Source: Dichotomocladium elegans
Taxonomy: Eukaryota; Mucoromycota; Mucoromycetes; Mucorales; Lichtheimiaceae
Direction of reading: 5' to 3'
Length of the DNA: 64,000 bases
Assembly (NCBI GenBank): GCA_025716815.1
Contig: JAIXMN010000006.1
Span: forward strand, 124,001 to 188,000
Shown: positions 59,482 through 64,000 of the stretch, in pieces
Position numbering within the stretch: position 1 is the first letter of the stretch
Layout of the letters: every line of letters begins with the position of its first letter
Position numbers and translations under genes: made by a program
The notes under the pieces: generated by a model
What the model was told of the DNA's origin: nothing
Databases searched by the model: none
What the model saw: the letters and a program-made list of their open reading frames with translations, nothing else

Positions 59482-60262
59482 CTACAGTTTTGCAAGCACC
59501 GCCTCTGCCCCTGAGACGGACACACCAGGCGCCTCCTCGACACCAACATATTTCACCACTAGATCCTCCACTACTAACGCAAACCGCTTCGACCGGAGCC
59601 CTAGACCGGCTTTGCTCAGGTCTGCCTCGAGGCCGAGAGCCTTGGTCAGCGCGCCATTACCGTCACCTGCCATGATGATCTTGTTGCCGGAGCCAGCGAC
59701 TTTTGCAAACGCATTCATCACGAAACCATCAATGACCGACACGCAAATGATCTCCGCCACGCCCTTAGCGCGCAGCGCATCCGCAGCAGCAATGAAGCCA
59801 GGCACATGAGTTTCAGAGCAGGTAGGGGTGAATGGTCCTAACGATGCAATTGTAAATTCTCCTCCTTTGTGTACACACACAGAAAAGACCACAATGATCT
59901 ACCGGGAATGGCGAAAATAACCGCTTTCTTTCCCTTGAGCTTCTCATGGAGATTGTACGGCAATGGTCTGCATGTGCAAACAAAAGTTAATTCGATTATA
60001 ATACCCGGACGATCAGTTCATACGTTACCGCGTGCACGTCTGCAGCGAAGCCTCAGGGTCAAAGGGAACGTAATGTAGAGTAGCGTCAGGGATCTATAAA
60101 ACCGTACATCACGCGTCTGATACCCTTTTTTCCCAGAGACTATTTAATACTTACGATATCGCCTACTTGGACAGTCTGTATACATATATACACGTGCGCA
60201 TGTGTGTGTTAATCACCTATCCATGCCACATCCATTTTTACTTACGTATCGATACGTACCAT
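59482..60262 (-). CDS. PMP20: Peroxiredoxin of the Prx5/PMP20 type, peroxisomal
   Basis: Five exons on the minus strand: 60262-60260 (ATG only), 60175-60155, 60093-60029, 59967-59903, 59837-59482; 169 aa. It reduces hydroperoxides with a peroxidatic Cys. The start MTVQVGDIIPDATLHYVPF and the active-site block FAIPGPFTPTCSETH (Cys about residue 58) match the Prx5/Ahp1/PMP20 family, as do FVMNAFAK and MAGDGNGALTKALGLEADL. The C-terminus ends AVLAKL; AKL is a PTS1 peroxisomal signal, as in Candida boidinii PMP20, so a peroxisomal location is likely. The ATG-only first exon was chosen because no other in-frame ATG lies ahead of TVQVGD. Confidence 0.9.
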
Positions 60263-60743
60263 GTTACTCGGCTATTTTAAAACAAAAGGAAGAGGTGGCA
60301 GTGCATACGAAGCGCGCAATGTGCGCCAGTTTAAATAAGAGCCCGTACTTTTTCTGTGTGACAAATCATTGCTTATCATACACATCTAATGGATGCATCT
60401 TCATCCTAAAGACGCTGTTTCAAGATGACGCAATGGCATGCTGCAATTTTCTGATAAGTCACCATTGGTCAGTTTATACGACCTACAACAACGACAACAT
60501 TTACCGTACGTGCAACTCGGGTGACATCTATCTCACAAAAAGAGCTTATTTGAATCTAGTCAGGAGACCTTTGGAGAAATCCTTTCGTTGCCTTGAGCGG
60601 TTTGCTTTTCCAGAATATCATACTGGCTAACATCAGTCCTCCGCCCGCCGGGCACTTGAAAGTTGTGGCAAATAATAAAATAGGGTTCGCTTTTATCAGT
60701 GGGGGGTGATGGTCATTTTGTTGCAACGGAGGGTCATTTTCAG
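60263..60743. other. Region between the peroxiredoxin and STT4 genes
   Basis: Holds the peroxiredoxin promoter and the unresolved first exon(s) of the phosphatidylinositol 4-kinase gene. A 140-codon frame at 60202-60630 overlaps the peroxiredoxin promoter and has no recognised motif. Confidence 0.4.
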
Positions 60744-63700
60744 TCCCCGATCAAACATCAACCTCCCCCACTCGGATTTTATGCAAAAATTTGTACTACC
60801 ACGCACTGACACTGCTGCAACGCTTGTTCTCCCGGAAAAGCCGCAACATGCACAGGTATGCGCCCTCTCCACTTCCCTGCAATACCACAGAATAACCTGG
60901 CTTTTGCTCCCTTTAACGAATACACCTCAGAAATTTGCACGGTCTAATCCTCCATGGTCTGTCGAGTGTACTGTCTGATTCTCAGTCAATCGATGCAGAC
61001 CATGCAATGAACATTCTCATTGCGGCATGTCCTCCCATTCCTGATGCTTCGGCAGCCCAAGGCATCAGTATTTCGGCAGAGACAAACACCCCAGTAGGAA
61101 AGATGGTATATAAACGGCCCTATTTGATAGCGAGTGTGCATGTGCAATTTTATTATTATTATTATCGCTGATTAAAAGACCCGGATGGTTGCCGGTTTAG
61201 ACACAACGTTCATTCGATAGCCTGGACGCATTGGCTCAGTTTTTTAAGCGGTGCAACAGTCTGAGTGAATCACACATTGACCAGCTCTTGACATATTTAC
61301 AGCATTTACCATTGTATACATGGGAGAAACCTGTCATCGTCGAATGTAAATGCAGAACCGAACGCTGCGCGCTTTGTCATATTGTTATCACTGACCCAGG
61401 ATGCTAGGTCCGTCACTGCCCGACGCGGTCACGCACACCATCGTGAGCGCCCTTCTCGAGGTGGCAGAAAAAAACGACGCAGCGTTGGCGACGATCAGCA
61501 AAGAGATCTGGGCTTATTATACAATTATTCTCGGTATCCTGGAAAGTTCCGAGATTGATGGTAAAAAGAAGGAACACAGTCATTTTCAGTACCTAACAAG
61601 CTGCCTAGTGGACAGTAAAGTTGGCTTTGCTATCCCATCCCTCACGGGTTGGTTTCGGGCAATGCAATCATCAAGGACATTATCTCAGGATCATCAAATT
61701 GCGAGTGTGTGGGGTCACTGCAGAATGCTTACTCAGGGTCCCCCTGTGCTTGACCTGATTCGCAAAGCAATCAAGCACTGTCTTGCCACAGATCATGATA
61801 GTGCATACACAAGGCGGCTATTGCGTGCTTATTGGGATGCCGGTACTCCTTTAAGCAATAACAGAATCATACACGACTTTTTGATTGTTCTCCGTAACGG
61901 CCTGATGAGGAACATCTCCCGAGTCTGCACAGACGAATGGGTCAAGCCGAAACCATGCACGCCAAGCTACACAGCGATCTACACGTACCATGAGCTCGCA
62001 GACGCCTGGGATACACTTGTGGAAGAAAAACTTCATCTGGAAAAAAAATCTTTACAGAAGCCGAGCGCCGAATTTGCGCGGTGTTTGTCGGCCATTTATG
62101 TGGCAAGCCTGGGACTCTATCAGGATGTTAAAGAGTATATGCTAACGAAGGGTGAGGATAAGCGCGCGGTTCAAGACGGTTATCTTACAGCGATTGTGGG
62201 ATTGAGCTTGGTATGTGCTATTCATTGCGTTTTAGTTAGCAGCAGATTCATCGGCCTATTATAGCAAATAGCAGCACTGGCTTCTGCGAGACTCAGTCAG
62301 ATCGATGACCTTTTGGTCGGCTATATTGAAGATTGTTTGTTTGCACCTGCAGATCACAACTGTAAAGATACATGGGTATATAGGGCCGCCTTGGATGCGG
62401 CGACTCTTATCGCTATAAAGTAAGTGTCGAAATCCAAACAAAGGCAAGGAATCGATGGGGGCAATGCTAATTCTGTATGCAGCTTCCATCGCCGAAATGG
62501 CGCTATTATCAGTAGCTTATGCCGTTTCCTCGCTACTCCGTCCTTGGTGTTTCTAGACGAATATGAGCCAGGATACCCTTCAAAGATGACGTCTATCCGA
62601 AACATTACCGTTCGACGTCTAGCACAGTGTATCCAGGTTAGCAGGAGACGTAGACCGGGAATTCTTGTATCATGGGCCAATATAAACGAGAAAACCATAG
62701 GTTAAACGCCCAAAGCAGCGTACGCAGGCAGCCATCTCTACATTCTATGCTCTGCTCAATGAGATTACACGCTACAACGAGGAACCAAATGCTGACAACA
62801 AACAGGATTCGACATCGGTAAGCTCACAGAAAAACAATTTTACGCAGCACCAGCACAGGCAGCAAGTCTGCATCAATTCGCTCTCGGCAATTGTGGGAAT
62901 CGCAGTGTACCTGAGAGATGACCATGTAAGTTTATCCAGTCCAATCCACATTCCATGAACCATTGCAGAAGCGGGGTCTGAGTTTTGTATTAAAACAGAT
63001 TTCAGCGTTGGCTTTATCGTTGGTGCTTCTACGACGAAAGCTTCTCCTTGAGATCGCAGACGCATCTCTTTTGAATAGTCTGATTTCCCTTGCGGTTGCT
63101 AGCCCAGCCAGCGTATTTAGAGATATCGTCAACTTGTTTGCGATTATCATCCGCGATATTCTATCGAGCACGGATAATGTGCGAGAGCAGCTACTTGTCA
63201 TGGTAATTGAGTTTGGTTATTGTTGGAGACAACACAGCTTATCAATATATATATAGGTGCTGGATGCACAGACCAACCTTGCTAGAGACCTCAAATATCG
63301 CCAGGAGTTTTGCTCGATCTATCTAGAATCTATTCTCGGGATGTTCATCGATATAGGACTCATGATTCAGAGCGCGTCTTCTGGCGACGACGGCTGCTAT
63401 AGTCTGCGGAAGAACAGCCTTGGTCGAATCCTGTTCATTCTTCAGACTCTGCTGGAGACAGATGATTTTGATCCAAGATCAGAACCTAGTCCGGAGATGA
63501 TCATGCTTCTCCGAAATATGTGGTTCTATTGCGTCCTCTTCGATTTTGTGGCCGACACGAGCGAATACAGGGCTTCCATGCTCGCCATCGCCAGGAAAAC
63601 CCCAGCGCTGGTGACGAAGGACGCTGAAGATCATCTTGAGAGCGATCTCGAGTATAACACTGTGCTTGCTGGTATCAGTGATCCTATTGCATCACAGACC

Positions 63701-64000
63701 TTGCGCCAAAGGCTCATGCAATTGCTACCCAACTGCCAATACGAGATCAAAGGCATGCCCTTTGCTCAGGTGGTTTTTGGTCTAGCAGTCTATCATATTG
63801 AAATCATGCGAGGGAGAAAAGGAGACTGCACATCCATCCTGTACTACTATATGAGCGGTGCAATTCAAGCTGGTACACCAATGGGCGTATGTATGGAGGC
63901 AATCCTAGATGCCAACCTCAGTGCGTTCATCACAGAAGCCATGCAAAAGGCATCTCTGCAGATACTTGACAGTGAACTCAAAAGCCAGATCCAGATTCTT
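60744..64000 (+). CDS. STT4: Phosphatidylinositol 4-kinase III alpha (Stt4/PI4KA), N-terminal part, cut by the window edge
   Basis: Exons seen: 60744-60855, 60931-61105, 61201-61345, 61408-62210, 62265-62419, 62483-62636, 62716-62925, 62969-63202, 63257-64000 (open at the edge); about 900 codons, all phases agreeing. Stt4/PI4KA makes PI4P at the plasma membrane. Assignment rests on the N-terminal alpha-solenoid: LLRNMWFYCVLFDFVAD, IARKTPALVTKDAEDHLESD then LEYNTVL, and LRQRLMQLLP follow human PI4KA (FRDFWLYSVLMGFAVE, IATKSPLLTF, LQYNSAM, LRSTIINLLDP) in order and spacing. The kinase domain lies beyond the window. The 5' end is unresolved: the first exon listed begins at an acceptor (TTTTCAG before 60744) and the start codon must lie in an exon further upstream. 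Confidence 0.82.

Noticed and set aside
60202..60630. 142-codon plus-strand frame as a possible STT4 first exon
   Set aside because: It overlaps the peroxiredoxin promoter and first exon, ends in a stop, and has no splice connection in frame with the exon at 60744.

Overview
The window is nuclear DNA of a filamentous, early-diverging fungus, most likely Mucoromycota (Mucorales-like). Genes are compact, on both strands, and mostly broken by short introns (about 35-110 nt) with GT..AG ends and CTAAC/CTGAC-like branch sites. The gene set is eukaryotic and includes an Opi1-type regulator, an IMP dehydrogenase and a GPI-anchored Ser/Thr-rich protein. It also includes genes that ascomycete yeasts lack or have changed strongly (survivin-like, TPX2-like, treslin-like, ZMAT5, GPATCH4-like, NOPCHAP1-like). 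No rRNA, tRNA or CRISPR array was seen. All gene models are mine, joined by reading frame and protein-family similarity; no transcript data were available.

Layout. 0.7-4.9 kb (minus): a survivin/Bir1-like gene and a TPX2-like gene, both expected Aurora kinase cofactors. 5.8-6.6 kb (plus): the exosome cofactor C1D/Lrp1. 8.4-13.5 kb (plus): a full ABCC transporter. 13.7-17.1 kb (minus): a SAM methyltransferase and a STE20-group kinase. 18.6-20.4 kb (plus): IMP dehydrogenase. 20.4-25.9 kb: a gene-poor island with a sorting-nexin-like relic and a decayed Fanzor (eukaryotic TnpB-like RNA-guided nuclease). A hairpin element just downstream of the Fanzor recurs at 40.3 kb. 26-33.7 kb: a NOPCHAP1-like gene, the branched-chain dehydrogenase E2 subunit, and a treslin/Sld3-like replication initiation gene. 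35-38.9 kb (plus): a GPI-anchored protein, a histidine phosphatase and COG5. 41.1-41.8 kb (minus): ribosomal protein uS19. 42-44.3 kb: relic ORFs. 44.6-50.9 kb: a Cdh1-type APC/C activator, a two-pass membrane protein, a GPATCH4-like protein and an inositol hexakisphosphate kinase. 51-56.3 kb: a small coiled-coil protein, LSM12, Opi1 and ZMAT5. 56.4-56.8 kb: a broken RBX1-like RING gene. 59.5-60.3 kb (minus): a peroxisomal-type peroxiredoxin. From 60.7 kb to the edge: the N-terminal part of the Stt4/PI4KA lipid kinase.

The strongest observations are four. First, LSM12 carries a textbook U12-type AT-AC intron (ATATCCTTT donor, TCCTTAAC branch site, AC end), and 3 kb away lies ZMAT5, a protein of the minor spliceosome. 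Second, the Fanzor relic still shows its RuvC residues, zinc ribbon and an intron, although it is broken by a stop and frameshifts. Third, the stem-loop element after the Fanzor has a second copy 14.5 kb away with compensating base differences. Fourth, two Aurora cofactors sit side by side. Several introns also appear to use GC rather than GT donors.
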